From: Pleurocapsales cyanobacterium LEGE 10410
GTDB taxonomy: Bacteria; Cyanobacteriota; Cyanobacteriia; Cyanobacteriales; Xenococcaceae
DNA: 64,000 bases
NCBI GenBank assembly: GCA_015207195.1
Contig: JADEXJ010000002.1
Coordinates: 46,369-110,368 of the forward strand
Direction of reading: 5' to 3'
Shown: positions 8,064 to 17,501 of the stretch, in pieces
Position numbering within the stretch: position 1 is the first letter of the stretch
Layout of the letters: each line of letters opens with the position of its first letter
Program-made: the position numbers and the translations under genes
The notes under the pieces: model-generated
Told to the model about the DNA's origin: nothing
Databases searched by the model: none
The model's input: the letters and a program-made list of their open reading frames with translations, nothing else

Positions 8064-8368
8064 CAATTCAAGTCCAGCAATGTAACAAAAGTAATGTGCA
8101 TTGTTAATGTTACTACCATGTATCGATCTGTTGTCTTAGTGAGGGTGGGTTTGGGGATTTGATACTTTGTTGATTTTGATTATATCTACGCACGAAAAAT
8201 TTAAAAACAAGCGTTGCTCTGATTAGGATAATAAATAAGCGATTATTTCTAATTTGGGAAAGTAGAGCGATCGCATTTGTCTCCTGGTTAAATATAAGTT
8301 CTGTTGATAGCGATTTTTGCCAGCTCAAGCATTTATATTTAATTTTTTTTGGTACTTTGGAGACAGAT

Positions 8369-9346
8369 ATGATGGGATCAACCAAAAAAATGTATACAGT
8401 TAGCCTAATCCGAGCCGAGACTTACGAACTAAAAGAATTGCGATCGCGCATCGAATATTTAATCGAACCCTTGGGGGGAATTCAATCACTCGTCAAACCA
8501 GGCGATCGCGTATTGCTCAAACCCAATTTGCTGACTGGGAGTCGTCCCACCAAAGAATGTATCACTCGTCCAGAAATAATATACTGTGTTGCTCAGTTAG
8601 TAAAAGAAGCAGGAGGTCAACCCTTTTTAGGAGACAGCCCCGCCTTTGGTAGCGCGAGGGGAGTGGCAAAGGCTAATGGCTATTTACCCTTATGCGAAGA
8701 ATTGGATTTGCCCATCGTTGAATTCAAAGGTCAGCGTTATCAAACACAAAACGAGAACTTCCAGCATCTGAGACTATCAAAAGAAGCCATGGATGCCGAT
8801 GTCGTAATTAATTTACCCAAGGTAAAGTCCCATATGCAGTTGACCATGACTTTGGGGGTTAAAAACCTGTTTGGCTGTGTCCCTGGCAAAATGAAGGCAT
8901 GGTGGCACATGGAAGCAGGGAAAGATGCCGATCGCTTTGGCGAGATGATTGTCGAAACAGCTAAGGCGATCGCTCCCGATTTGACTATTATCGACGGTAT
9001 TATCGGTCATCAAGGGAATGGTCCTAGCGGTGGCGAACCCAGAGATTTGGGAGTTTTAGGCGCATCTTGCGATGTTTTTGCCCTAGATCGCGCGGTGATC
9101 GATCTTCTCAATGTCGATCCTCAGACTGTTCCTACTTTGGTTGCTCAGTTTAAACAAGGATTGTGTACCGAACTTTCAGAAATTGAGTTTCCCTACTGTA
9201 GACCAGCCGATTTGCAGGTATCAGACTGGAAGTTACCCGATGCCCTAATGCCAATTGACTTTGGACTTCCCCGTGTCTTGCGATCGACCTTTAAGAATTT
9301 TTATATTCGCTTTATCAAAGAGCCGATGAAAATTTATGGCAAGTGA
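8369..9346 (+). CDS. DUF362 domain-containing protein
   Basis: A 325-residue soluble protein of the DUF362 family. Landmarks are V-K-P-G-D-R-V-L-L-K-P-N-L near residue 45, TRPEII followed by GDSPAFGSARGVAK, a conserved INLPKVKSHMQLTMTLGVKNLFGCVPG block and IIDGIIGHQGNGPSGGEPRDLG. Function is not established for this group; some relatives carry ferredoxin domains, absent here. A TTG frame opens at 8357, but GGAGA at 8359-8363 lies 5 bp before the ATG at 8369, so I start there. The gene follows the tRNA-like element and stands alone. Confidence 0.8.
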   Translation: MMGSTKKMYTVSLIRAETYELKELRSRIEYLIEPLGGIQSLVKPGDRVLLKPNLLTGSRPTKECITRPEIIYCVAQLVKEAGGQPFLGDSPAFGSARGVAKANGYLPLCEELDLPIVEFKGQRYQTQNENFQHLRLSKEAMDADVVINLPKVKSHMQLTMTLGVKNLFGCVPGKMKAWWHMEAGKDADRFGEMIVETAKAIAPDLTIIDGIIGHQGNGPSGGEPRDLGVLGASCDVFALDRAVIDLLNVDPQTVPTLVAQFKQGLCTELSEIEFPYCRPADLQVSDWKLPDALMPIDFGLPRVLRSTFKNFYIRFIKEPMKIYGK

Positions 9347-9591
9347 GTTCGGAATTAGTAAGGAGCGTAGCGACGTTAGTAGTTAGTAGAATGACTAACT
9401 ACTAACCACTAATAGATAACCTATACCAACGCCGATTTAGCATGAGACACATCGCCGTCAAAATATTCCTCGCTCGGACTATTGACTCGATAAAAAATCA
9501 AAGAGTTAATTAAGGAACGAATCGTAAATAGAGAAACTGCGCTAGCCTTCTTTTAGTGAAATAAGTAAATCTTTGGGGCAAGTTGAATACT

Positions 9592-11046
9592 ATGGCAAAA
9601 AGAACTTTTGGTGTAATTGGTTTAGCCGTCATGGGGGAAAATCTCGCCCTCAACGTAGAAAGTCGTGGCTTTCCGATTGCCGTATATAACCGTACCGCTG
9701 CCAAAACTGAAAAATTTATGGAAACGCGGGCGCAGGACAAAGATATTAAAGCTGCTTATTCTCTAGAAGAGTTTGTTCAAACCTTAGAACGTCCTCGCAA
9801 CATTCTGGTAATGGTTAAAGCAGGGAAACCCGTAGACGCAGTTATTGGGCAATTAAAACCTCTGTTGGACGAAGGAGATACCATTATTGATGGTGGAAAC
9901 TCTCTCTATGAAGATACTGAAAGACGCACCAAAGATTTAGAGTCTTCGGGATTAGGTTTTGTCGGAATGGGTGTCAGTGGCGGAGAAGAAGGCGCACTCA
10001 ATGGACCAAGTTTGATGCCTGGAGGGACAGAATCTGGTTATCGTGACTTGGAACCAATCTTAACTAAAATTGCTGCCCAGGTAGATGATGGTCCTTGTGT
10101 TACCTATATTGGTCCTGGTGGTGCGGGTCACTATGTCAAAATGGTACATAATGGCATCGAGTATGGTGATATGCAGTTAATTGCTGAAGCCTACGATCTG
10201 ATGAAAAACACTTTAGGTTTGTCTGCCGACGAGCTAGAAAAAGTGTTTACCGAGTGGAATAAGACTGAAGAGCTAAATTCTTTCTTAATTGAAATCACTG
10301 CCGATATTTTTACTAATCTCGATCCTGAAACCAAAAAACCTTTGGTAGATTTTATTTTGGATGCAGCGGGGCAAAAAGGAACGGGACGCTGGACTGTAGT
10401 AAGTTCTCTAGAGTTGGGTGTACCAATTCCTACCATGTATGCTGCGGTTAACGCTCGTGTAATGTCATCCTATAAAGAGGAACGGGTGGCAGCTTCTAAA
10501 GAAATTGAGGCTTCAGTAAGCAAATATGAGGGAGACAAGCAGGAATTTATCAATAAGGTTAGAGATGCTCTATACTGCTCTAAAATGTGTTCTTATGCTC
10601 AAGGAATGGCTCTGTTGAGTAAAGCATCGGCGGAATTTAACTTTAATCTCGATTTAGCAGAAATAGCGCGAATCTGGAAGGGAGGCTGTATTATTCGGGC
10701 TGGTTTCTTAGACAAGATCAAACAAGCCTTCAATGACAACCCTAATCTTGCCAATCTACTATTAGCCCCCGAATTTAAGCAGTCAATTCTCGATCGCCAA
10801 TCTGCCTGGCGCGAAGTCTTGGCAACCGCGAACCAGCTGGGTATTGCAGTTCCTGCGTTTAGCTCTTCCTTAGACTATTTTGATAGCTATCGTCGTGCTA
10901 GTTTGCCTCAAAACCTAACTCAAGCACAAAGAGATTACTTTGGCGCACATACCTATGAAAGAGTCGATCGCCCTAGAGGTGAATTTGTTCATACAGAATG
11001 GACGAGAGTGGACGAGAAATCTTTACAGACAGGTAATACAGACTAA
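9592..11046 (+). CDS. gnd: 6-phosphogluconate dehydrogenase, decarboxylating
   Basis: A 484-residue enzyme of the oxidative pentose phosphate pathway that converts 6-phosphogluconate and NADP+ to ribulose 5-phosphate, CO2 and NADPH. The Rossmann start FGVIGLAVMGENLALN, NRTAAKTE for NADP, FVGMGVSGGEEGALNGPSLMPGG, the catalytic Lys region GAGHYVKMVHNGIEYGDMQLIAE and the C-terminal YFGAHTYERVD are all present, and the length is canonical. The frame opens at TTG 9583, but ATG 9592 gives the usual N-terminus. A hairpin with a T-run follows the stop. Confidence 0.95.
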   Translation: MAKRTFGVIGLAVMGENLALNVESRGFPIAVYNRTAAKTEKFMETRAQDKDIKAAYSLEEFVQTLERPRNILVMVKAGKPVDAVIGQLKPLLDEGDTIIDGGNSLYEDTERRTKDLESSGLGFVGMGVSGGEEGALNGPSLMPGGTESGYRDLEPILTKIAAQVDDGPCVTYIGPGGAGHYVKMVHNGIEYGDMQLIAEAYDLMKNTLGLSADELEKVFTEWNKTEELNSFLIEITADIFTNLDPETKKPLVDFILDAAGQKGTGRWTVVSSLELGVPIPTMYAAVNARVMSSYKEERVAASKEIEASVSKYEGDKQEFINKVRDALYCSKMCSYAQGMALLSKASAEFNFNLDLAEIARIWKGGCIIRAGFLDKIKQAFNDNPNLANLLLAPEFKQSILDRQSAWREVLATANQLGIAVPAFSSSLDYFDSYRRASLPQNLTQAQRDYFGAHTYERVDRPRGEFVHTEWTRVDEKSLQTGNTD

Positions 11047-11082
11047 TCTACATAACCTCAGTAGTTTAAATTAAATCAGACT

Positions 11083-11115
11083 AGGGACATGGCAATTGTC
11101 ATGTCCTATTTTTTT
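11083..11115 (+). terminator. Rho-independent terminator after gnd
   Basis: GGACATG (11085-11091) pairs with CATGTCC (11100-11106), with a CAATTG core between that can extend the stem through a G-T pair. TATTTTTTT follows at 11107-11115. It lies 37 bp after the gnd stop. Confidence 0.8.
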
Positions 11116-11236
11116 GCGACAAAGTGCAGTATTTGTTACAAATTCAAGTAAGCTAAATAATTATGCTGGTTTTATATCCGTACAAAGTTACGTTAGGACA
11201 GATTAGTTATCTGCTCAGAAGTAGTGAGTAGGAAGT

Positions 11237-11278
11237 AGTCCCTAAAGGGATACATAGCGAAGTGTATCCTTTAGGACT
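11237..11278. repeat. Long imperfect inverted repeat, CCTTTAGG family
   Basis: AGTCCCTAAAGGGATACA and TGTATCCTTTAGGACT form a 16-bp near-perfect hairpin around the loop TAGCGAAG. Related pieces (CCTTTAGG next to TTCGC motifs) occur at 26573-26695, 31231, 35685-35710, 50355 and 59111-59135. The remainder of the gene-free stretch 11047-11352 holds the gnd terminator and GTAGTGA-type heptamer repeats. Confidence 0.65.
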
Positions 11279-11352
11279 TCGCTATGAGTAGTGAGTAGGG
11301 GGTAGTGAGTAGTAATTTTTAAGAATGTTCTAACGCTAATACGTAACGCTAT

Positions 11353-12693
11353 ATGAAGGACAACAACTCTCGTCTGGGACTGGAACAAGAATTTTTTATT
11401 GTAGACACTGAAGGGTTTTTATCTCATCGTGCCGACGAATTTTTAGAAAATTGTTGGAACATCGCCCAAGCGAGCGATCGCCCCACTAACTGTTTTGCCC
11501 CCGAATTTGTTAAAAGCATTGTTGAGATTAATACCGTTCCCGTTAATAGTTTTGCCGAACTAACCACAGAATATCTCGACCTCTTAAAAATATTATTAAA
11601 AGTTGCTCGCCAGTTAGAACTACGGGTTTATCCTCTATCTACTTATCCGTTATACGCTACTCCCGTCATGCGGAATAAGCCTAATTATCACCTGCAAGTA
11701 CGCACTGTGGGGGAGGGCAGATTCGACAATGCAGCCAAATGTACGGGGACGCATATTCACCTGGATTTACCTGACAACGTAGTTGATCGCCAGATCGGTA
11801 TTGCCTATGATTCTTCTCCTGAAGCGAGAAACAGGGTGTTAAATATATATAATTTAGCTACGGCATTTGATGCTGCGATAATTGCCCTATCTCGCGCCTG
11901 TCCTTTTTACGATGGAACAGTTGCAGGAAAAGCGATGCGGACAATTCACTATCGAGGAAGCAAGGAATTTAGTTGGCAGGGGGTTTATACCGAACTTCAA
12001 TCTGTAGGCGGTTTGATGCCCTATGCTGAAACTGTAGAAGACTTAATCCGACAGCTATTTCATCGCTATCATAGCTGGCTGCAAGCAATGGAACTGGCGG
12101 GGGTAGCCAGACAAATGTTTTTGGATTCTGGGGGTGAATTGTTGACTGCGGGATGGAATCCAATTCGACTGAATTCTATCGGTACGGTAGAACTGAGGGG
12201 GGCAGACAGTAACTATCCGCAGATTACTTTGGCACTTGTGGCATTGGTTTCTGAAGCTGCCAATCGAGTACGGCGCGAAAATATCACCGTTAGACCGAAA
12301 ACGGGGGCAAAAACGTTTGAACTACAAGGGCAAGAGTTAAGCGTACCCGAATTCGACTATTTAAATAACGAGCTGCTATACGCTGCGGTTACAGAAGGCA
12401 TACAAAATGCAGCAGTCAAAGACTATCTCGATTCAATTTTAGAATTTAGCTGCCAAAATTGCCAAACCAACAAATATTTAACCGAATTTAAAACCAAATT
12501 AGGACAATACACCACTACCGAAACCCAATTGCTGAAAAAGTTTCCTACCACTACAGGCACGATCTCCCAAGAAAAAGGTCTGGCTTTAGTTCGGTACTGT
12601 TGCGATCGCCTGGAAGAAGAAGTAAATTATCTCAGTTCTCAGCAACCCGATAAAGAAGCTTTGATGACTAACTTGGATGAGGTGAACGAGTAG
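11353..12693 (+). CDS. Glutamate-cysteine ligase family protein (GCS2/YbdK type)
   Basis: A 446-residue carboxylate-amine ligase. The opening LGLEQEFFIVD (ATP-grasp-like glutamine-synthetase fold strand with the EQEF motif), AKCTGTHIHLDLP near residue 135 and GTVELRGADSNYP near residue 277 are GCS2 family signatures. Members couple glutamate to an amine at ATP cost. It does not look like the usual cyanobacterial GshA N-terminus that I remember, so it may be a second ligase with another amine substrate. No partner gene is adjacent. ATG at 11353; no strong Shine-Dalgarno is seen. Confidence 0.7.
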   Translation: MKDNNSRLGLEQEFFIVDTEGFLSHRADEFLENCWNIAQASDRPTNCFAPEFVKSIVEINTVPVNSFAELTTEYLDLLKILLKVARQLELRVYPLSTYPLYATPVMRNKPNYHLQVRTVGEGRFDNAAKCTGTHIHLDLPDNVVDRQIGIAYDSSPEARNRVLNIYNLATAFDAAIIALSRACPFYDGTVAGKAMRTIHYRGSKEFSWQGVYTELQSVGGLMPYAETVEDLIRQLFHRYHSWLQAMELAGVARQMFLDSGGELLTAGWNPIRLNSIGTVELRGADSNYPQITLALVALVSEAANRVRRENITVRPKTGAKTFELQGQELSVPEFDYLNNELLYAAVTEGIQNAAVKDYLDSILEFSCQNCQTNKYLTEFKTKLGQYTTTETQLLKKFPTTTGTISQEKGLALVRYCCDRLEEEVNYLSSQQPDKEALMTNLDEVNE

Positions 12694-12878
12694 AAGAATC
12701 GGCAATGATGTTTTTTAGACTTCCCTTGAATCTATTATTAAAATAATGCTTTAACTACAGCAATTACTAAATCCTACTGGACTGACACAGCTAAAATAGT
12801 GTAATAAACGAGCGGAAAAAACCAGGACTATCTGCTATATCTCAAAAACCCAATCACTTGTTGGTAAGCAAGCAAATC

Positions 12879-12906
12879 ATCTGCGTTCATCTGTGTTTAT
12901 CTGCGG
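12879..12906 (+). repeat. Dispersed repeat ATCTGCGTTCATCTGTG..., copy 1
   Basis: A 28-bp element built of three ATCTG-headed 9- to 10-mers. Other copies are at 16408-16435 (inverted) and 35650-35677. All three are intergenic. Confidence 0.8.
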
Positions 12907-12920
12907 ACAAATCTAATCCA

Positions 12921-13667
12921 TCAAATTAACCTTGACGCGCCACTACGCTGATTGACTGAATAACAAAAGCGATCGCCACGAGAAATTGACTCACCAAAAA
13001 CCACGGGACGATTTTGATTAATATAAGCCGTGTGGCGATAAACTAGCAGAGGATGACCCAGAGGCACGTCTAAATATTCGCTCAGCTCTAGGCTGGCATT
13101 GGTGCATTCAATCACCGCTGCTACTCGTTCTATTGCTATGTCGTTTCGTTCTAAGACAGGAAAAGTCATGTTTTGCTGTAACTCTGCTGCAAACTTTTCG
13201 GCAATGTCGGGCAGAATGTAGGTGATATCGACACATCCAGGTACGTTATCCGTCAGTAAAAGTTTCTTTTGTAGATAAGCAGTGGGGTTGTCGGGGGGTA
13301 GTTGCAGGATGTTTTGGACTTCTTCGGATACGGTAACGGGTTCAAAAGTGAGATTTTGAATTGATAGCTTAATCCCCTGTCGGGCTAAGTCTTCTTCGAG
13401 AAAGGTTAGCGGGTTAGATAGGGTATAGGTTACTTTTCCTTTCTCGGCAACAAACGCCCCTTTTCCTTGGTGGGTAACGACTAAACCTTGTTTGACTAAA
13501 TTGGCGATCGCTTTTCTAATCGTAATTCGGCTTACCTGAAACTCGGCGATTAACTCTCTCTCGCTGGGCAATTTCGCCCCTGGTAAGTAATCACCGTTAA
13601 TAATTCGCTGGTGTATTTGTTCGGAAATATCTACGTGAAGCGGTATTTGCTTGTGCTTGCTAGCCAA
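12921..13667 (-). CDS. GntR-family transcriptional regulator with UTRA domain
   Basis: A 248-residue HutC-type regulator. The N-terminal winged helix (residues 8-75; GAKLPSERELIAEFQVSRITIRKAI then GKGAFV) binds DNA; the UTRA domain (about 90-240; LARQGIKLS, Y-L-Q-K-K, VYRHTAYINQNRPVVFGES) senses a small molecule. The only sensible start is TTG at 13667, since an in-frame stop lies three codons upstream. It is divergent from the desaturase gene 103 bp away, and a perfect inverted repeat of GntR type lies in that gap beside the desaturase -10 box. Control of the desaturase by this protein is inferred. Confidence 0.85.
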   Translation of the reverse strand: MASKHKQIPLHVDISEQIHQRIINGDYLPGAKLPSERELIAEFQVSRITIRKAIANLVKQGLVVTHQGKGAFVAEKGKVTYTLSNPLTFLEEDLARQGIKLSIQNLTFEPVTVSEEVQNILQLPPDNPTAYLQKKLLLTDNVPGCVDITYILPDIAEKFAAELQQNMTFPVLERNDIAIERVAAVIECTNASLELSEYLDVPLGHPLLVYRHTAYINQNRPVVFGESISRGDRFCYSVNQRSGASRLI

Positions 13668-13726
13668 ATTTATTCAATCGGTCATATTAGTTACTAATTT
13701 ACTATAACAACTTGCTGCGATCGGGC

Positions 13727-13750
13727 TATAATCAACTTGTTATGACAAGT
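13727..13750 (+). promoter_or_regulatory. -10 box and GntR-type operator
   Basis: TATAAT at 13727-13732 is followed at once by ACTTGT-TATG-ACAAGT (13735-13750), a perfect 6-bp inverted repeat with a 4-bp spacer and the TTGT...ACAA core typical of GntR family sites. It lies between the GntR gene and the desaturase, 20 bp before the desaturase ATG, where a repressor would block transcription. Confidence 0.6.
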
Positions 13751-13770
13751 GGTAACAGAGCAGTTAAATT

Positions 13771-14700
13771 ATGGTTAGTAAGATCGAAACTCAGTCCAAA
13801 TCGCCAGTTAACAAGTCGAGACAAATTCTTAAGGCGCAGGAATTGAAAGCTTTGAACACTCGTTCTAATTGGCGAGGATTAATTCAACTAATAGGACACA
13901 TCTGTGTAATAGGAGTGGGCGGTTATTTGTGGACGATGGGGACAAACTGGTTTATCAAAATACCAGCTTTGATTATCTACGGGTTTAGTTTGGCTGCGAT
14001 GTTTGCCACCCTACACGAATGTTGCCACCGCACCGCATTTGCCAACAATCGTCTTAACGATCTGGTAGCTTGGTGGGCTGGAATATTATCTGGCTATAAC
14101 AGTACTTTCTATCGTCGCTATCACAAATGGCATCACCGCTATACGCAAATTGCAGGCAAAGATCCCGAATTAGAAGATCCCAAACCGAATAATCTTAGAG
14201 AGTATCTAATAGAGATAAGTGGCTTTAACTGGTGGATTGGTAAAGTTAAAACTTATTATCAGTTAGCAACAGGAAAGCTAGGAAATCGCCCTTATATCGA
14301 CGCAGCTGCCAGGGGGGAAGTAATTAAATCAATTCGTTTACAGCTTGCAGTATACGGAGGAGCGATCGCCCTTTCCCTCGCCGTCGGTCAACTCTGGTTT
14401 ATCACCTACTGGTTACTGCCGTTGGCGGTGGGACAACCAATTTTACGCTTGATTCTGCTTGCCGAACATACGGGCTGTAGTAACGACAACAACTTTTTAA
14501 CTAATACTCGCACTACCCTAACCTGGTTTCCCATCAAGTTTCTCATGTGGAATATGCCGTTTCACGCCGAACACCATCTTTATCCCTCAATTCCCTTTCA
14601 CACCTTGCCCCAAGCCCATCAGCAATTAAACACACACTTGGCGGTTATCGATCGCGGTTACGTCAACGTTAGTAAAAACATCGTCAAAAATATCCTGTAG
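13771..14700 (+). CDS. Membrane fatty acid desaturase family protein
   Basis: A 309-residue integral-membrane di-iron enzyme. All three histidine boxes are present: HECCH (82-86), HKWHH (118-122) and HAEHH in MPFHAEHHLYP near residue 265. Two hydrophobic pairs flank them. Boxes of this form occur in a family that includes acyl-lipid desaturases and beta-carotene ketolase/hydroxylase-like oxygenases; the sequence lacks the clear N-terminal features of DesA, DesB, DesC or DesD, so the substrate is open. The gene is divergent from the GntR regulator and has an operator-like palindrome in its promoter, suggesting inducible expression. Confidence 0.8.
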   Translation: MVSKIETQSKSPVNKSRQILKAQELKALNTRSNWRGLIQLIGHICVIGVGGYLWTMGTNWFIKIPALIIYGFSLAAMFATLHECCHRTAFANNRLNDLVAWWAGILSGYNSTFYRRYHKWHHRYTQIAGKDPELEDPKPNNLREYLIEISGFNWWIGKVKTYYQLATGKLGNRPYIDAAARGEVIKSIRLQLAVYGGAIALSLAVGQLWFITYWLLPLAVGQPILRLILLAEHTGCSNDNNFLTNTRTTLTWFPIKFLMWNMPFHAEHHLYPSIPFHTLPQAHQQLNTHLAVIDRGYVNVSKNIVKNIL

Positions 14701-14873
14701 GGGGGAATAGCCGTTCGCCCACAATTTACGAACAACAATGCCCGACTAATACGCGATCTCCAATTGTCCCTGCAAATGTGGAGTATATTGCCCAAAGCAA
14801 AAATAGCAGATAAAACCTACGGAAGTTATAAGTAAATTATCGTACAAAGGTAATATCTCAATCTACGCCAATC

Positions 14874-15146
14874 TCAAAGCAATCTAGTAACCATTTCCCC
14901 AGTCTCTTTAGACGACACGAGAAGAATTATTTCAAATTCAGCCAAATCTTCCCAGCGTAAAATCCATTCCTGAAATAAACGAGGATCGTCACATTCCATC
15001 AGTTGAAAACAGCGATCCAAGTTAGCCGAAACCCAGCTATCCAAATATTTCAAACCTTCGGGCATCATCCGCCCTTGCTGAGAAAAACGCTGATAAATAT
15101 CTTTTGTTTTACCTGGTTTAAAATGTTCGACCACCATAAATAACAT
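14874..15146 (-). CDS. DUF3303 family small protein
   Basis: A 90-residue protein starting MLFMVVEHFKPG, with LKYLDSWVSANLDRCFQLMECDDP and ILRWEDLAEFEIILLVSS. This matches the DUF3303 family, a ferredoxin-like alpha-beta fold of unknown function found in cyanobacteria. It is divergent from the MetX-like gene, 54 bp between starts. No catalytic motif is visible. Confidence 0.75.
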   Translation of the reverse strand: MLFMVVEHFKPGKTKDIYQRFSQQGRMMPEGLKYLDSWVSANLDRCFQLMECDDPRLFQEWILRWEDLAEFEIILLVSSKETGEMVTRLL

Positions 15147-15200
15147 TTTCTACTCTCCGATTGAAATTAAAGTTCTCGTTTTTTATTCAATTCCCGCAAC

Positions 15201-16217
15201 ATGAACGAAGCAGCCCAGCAATTTATTATTCAAGACTTTGCCTTACAGTGCGGAGCGATATTACCCGAAGTAAAGATAGTATATAAAACCTATGGAGAGT
15301 TAAAAAGCGATCGCTCTAACGTTATCTTGTATCCCACTTCCTACGGGGCGCAACATCCAGATGTAGAATGGTTAATTAATCCTGAGAGTATTCTCGATCC
15401 GAGTCAGTATTTTGTTATTATTCCCAATATGCTGGGTAATGGCTTGTCTAGTTCCCCGAGTAATAACCAAGCCTGTAAATTAGCGGAATCTGGGTTTTAC
15501 TTTACTCACCTAGACAATGTTCGCGCCCAAAAACAACTGCTAGCAGAAGTATTCAGGATAGAAAAGCTGGCTTTAGTCTATGGTTGGTCGATGGGGGCGC
15601 AACAGGCTTACCATTGGGGGGCGTTATATCCCGATCGTGTCGAACGGATTGTTGCTTTGTGTGGTACTGCCAAAACTACCGACCACAATAAGATTTTCTT
15701 ACAAAGTTTGCGAACCGCTCTTACCGCCGATCCAGCCTGGAATGGTCAGAGATTTGATGTTATACCCGATCGCGGTTTTACAGCTTTTGCCAGAATCTAT
15801 GCAAGTTGGGCAGCATCTCAAGCCTACTATCGCCAGGGAATCTATTATCAGCTTGGCTACGAGTCGTTAGAAGATTATTTACTGCGGGGTTGGGAAGCCA
15901 ATTATCGCAAGCGCGATCCGCATAACTTGTTAGCAGCGATCGATACATGGTTACATTGCGACGTGAGTGATAATCCTACTTACCAAGGAGATTATACTCA
16001 GGCACTCAAGTCAATTACCGCCAAAACTTTAGTCATGCCGTCTAAGACAGATTTATACTTTACTCCAGAAGACTGTCAGGCTGAAGCAGATTTGATTCCT
16101 TATGCCGAATATCTCCCCATTCCTTCCATTTGGGGACATCGGGCGGGAAATCCCTATCAAAACCCTGAAGACGAGATGTTTATTAGAAAAGCAGTAAGAG
16201 AATTATTGACTGCCTGA
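15201..16217 (+). CDS. Alpha/beta hydrolase, homoserine O-acetyltransferase (MetX)-like
   Basis: A 338-residue alpha/beta hydrolase. The nucleophile elbow YGWSMGAQQAYHW gives S130, the acid is D284 (SKTDLYF) and the histidine is H313 (WGHRAGNP), the layout of the MetX family. LPEVKIVYKTYGEL and SYGAQHPDVEWLI at the N-terminus also fit. True MetX carries GGSMGG at the elbow and a long lid domain; here the elbow is GWSMGA and the protein is shorter, so a hydrolase or acyltransferase with a different substrate is likely. ATG at 15201. Confidence 0.72.
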   Translation: MNEAAQQFIIQDFALQCGAILPEVKIVYKTYGELKSDRSNVILYPTSYGAQHPDVEWLINPESILDPSQYFVIIPNMLGNGLSSSPSNNQACKLAESGFYFTHLDNVRAQKQLLAEVFRIEKLALVYGWSMGAQQAYHWGALYPDRVERIVALCGTAKTTDHNKIFLQSLRTALTADPAWNGQRFDVIPDRGFTAFARIYASWAASQAYYRQGIYYQLGYESLEDYLLRGWEANYRKRDPHNLLAAIDTWLHCDVSDNPTYQGDYTQALKSITAKTLVMPSKTDLYFTPEDCQAEADLIPYAEYLPIPSIWGHRAGNPYQNPEDEMFIRKAVRELLTA

Positions 16218-16407
16218 TTAGCTGTTTTAATCTTATTTACTGATGTTACGCACTCATCGATCTATGATGACTGGGGAAAGGTTAAAGGTTAAAGGATCAA
16301 TTAGTCTGTTTACATAGCTCATCGAAACCACCTATTTTCCGTTATGTTGCGTAAGGTCAGTTATTTATAACCCCATGGCTTCATCCTAATGATAATTAAT
16401 ATAACGT

Positions 16408-16435
16408 CCACAGATGAACACAGATAAACGCAGAT
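16408..16435 (-). repeat. Dispersed repeat ATCTGCGTT..., copy 2 (inverted)
   Basis: Reverse-strand copy of the 28-bp element at 12879. The surrounding 362-bp gap (16218-16579) between convergent genes shows no other feature I can support. Confidence 0.8.
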
Positions 16436-16579
16436 AGATTAGTTGGTTTTTCTACAAATTGAATTTTACTCAATGTATTGATTAGCCGTGTAAAAGACTG
16501 TAAACGGAGCAATAGTTTTCTCTGAAGTTGTTAATATTGATAAAACTATTGACTAATCCCGAATAATAGTCTTGTAATT

Positions 16580-17356
16580 TCAAGCAATTTTTTCTTTAGG
16601 ACTATTGCGCCACAACTGGGGAGACGTTCCATGTAAGCGTTTAAATTGACGGATGAAATAGCCTGTATCTATATAGCCAGTTTTTTTGGCAATTTGAGTT
16701 ACCGATTGTTCGGTATTTAATAATAGTTGTCGTGCCGTATCCATCCGACACTCAATGATCCATTGTTTTACGGTGCGCCCAGTTTTTTGACGGACTAAAC
16801 AAGTTAAATAAGCAGGAGAATAGCCGAGGGCAGCAGCAACTTCTTTTAGTTCGAGTGGTTGATGATAGTTTGCTTCGATGAACTCAAAAACTTTGGCTAT
16901 TCTACTACATCTAGGTACATTAACCTTGTCGAAAAACGATTGGGAATTAAAATCAGAATGATGATGGGCGTAACTTTTTTGTAATTCTTCTTTTCTTTTT
17001 AATCTGGTTGCAATTGCATTCAGCAAACGATCTACAGTACAGGGTTTAGTTAAATAATCTTCTGCGCCTAAATTCATGCCAAATCTTATATCGAACAGAT
17101 CGACTTTTGCTGTTAAAAAGATAATGGGAATAGCAATAGTAGATAGCTGCTGACGCAAGCTTGAAAGCACTTCATAGCCATCAACTTCTGGCATCATAAT
17201 GTCACAAACAATCAGATCGGGGTGGTATTTTTGGGCTAATTCTAACCCCGTTTTTCCATTGTCCGCTTCAATCGCTTTAAAACCTTCAAATTTTAAAGAA
17301 TTGAGTAAAACTTTTCGTGTCTGTGCTTCATCTTCTATAACTAAAATTGTCTTCAT
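16580..17356 (-). CDS. Response regulator with AraC-type DNA-binding domain
   Basis: A 258-residue two-component regulator. The receiver domain (1-120) has the acidic pair E8/D9, phospho-acceptor D52 (LIVCDIMMPEVDG) and the conserved Lys in DYLTKP. A linker leads to an AraC/XylS double helix-turn-helix (about 150-252; LKEVAAALGYSPAYLTCLVRQ and VTQIAKKTGYIDTGYFIRQFKR). It is divergent from a PAS histidine kinase 145 bp away, so the two probably form one signalling pair. The cyn operon lies just beyond the kinase, but no evidence ties it to this regulator. Confidence 0.88.
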   Translation of the reverse strand: MKTILVIEDEAQTRKVLLNSLKFEGFKAIEADNGKTGLELAQKYHPDLIVCDIMMPEVDGYEVLSSLRQQLSTIAIPIIFLTAKVDLFDIRFGMNLGAEDYLTKPCTVDRLLNAIATRLKRKEELQKSYAHHHSDFNSQSFFDKVNVPRCSRIAKVFEFIEANYHQPLELKEVAAALGYSPAYLTCLVRQKTGRTVKQWIIECRMDTARQLLLNTEQSVTQIAKKTGYIDTGYFIRQFKRLHGTSPQLWRNSPKEKIA

Positions 17357-17501
17357 ATTTAGTTACGTTTTCTAAATTCAATTCAGCCTTATCATTTCTA
17401 ATAAATACTCGAACGGTAATGGAAGTAGTAGCAAAAGATACAATTACTTCTGAACCTAAGCGAGCAACAAGCAGTGATTTTTTAACCAGCAATTTTTCAA
17501 C

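Noticed and set aside
8113..8385. 90-codon minus-strand frame upstream of the DUF362 gene
   Set aside because: Overlaps the start of the real gene and its ribosome site; composition is that of non-coding AT-rich DNA.
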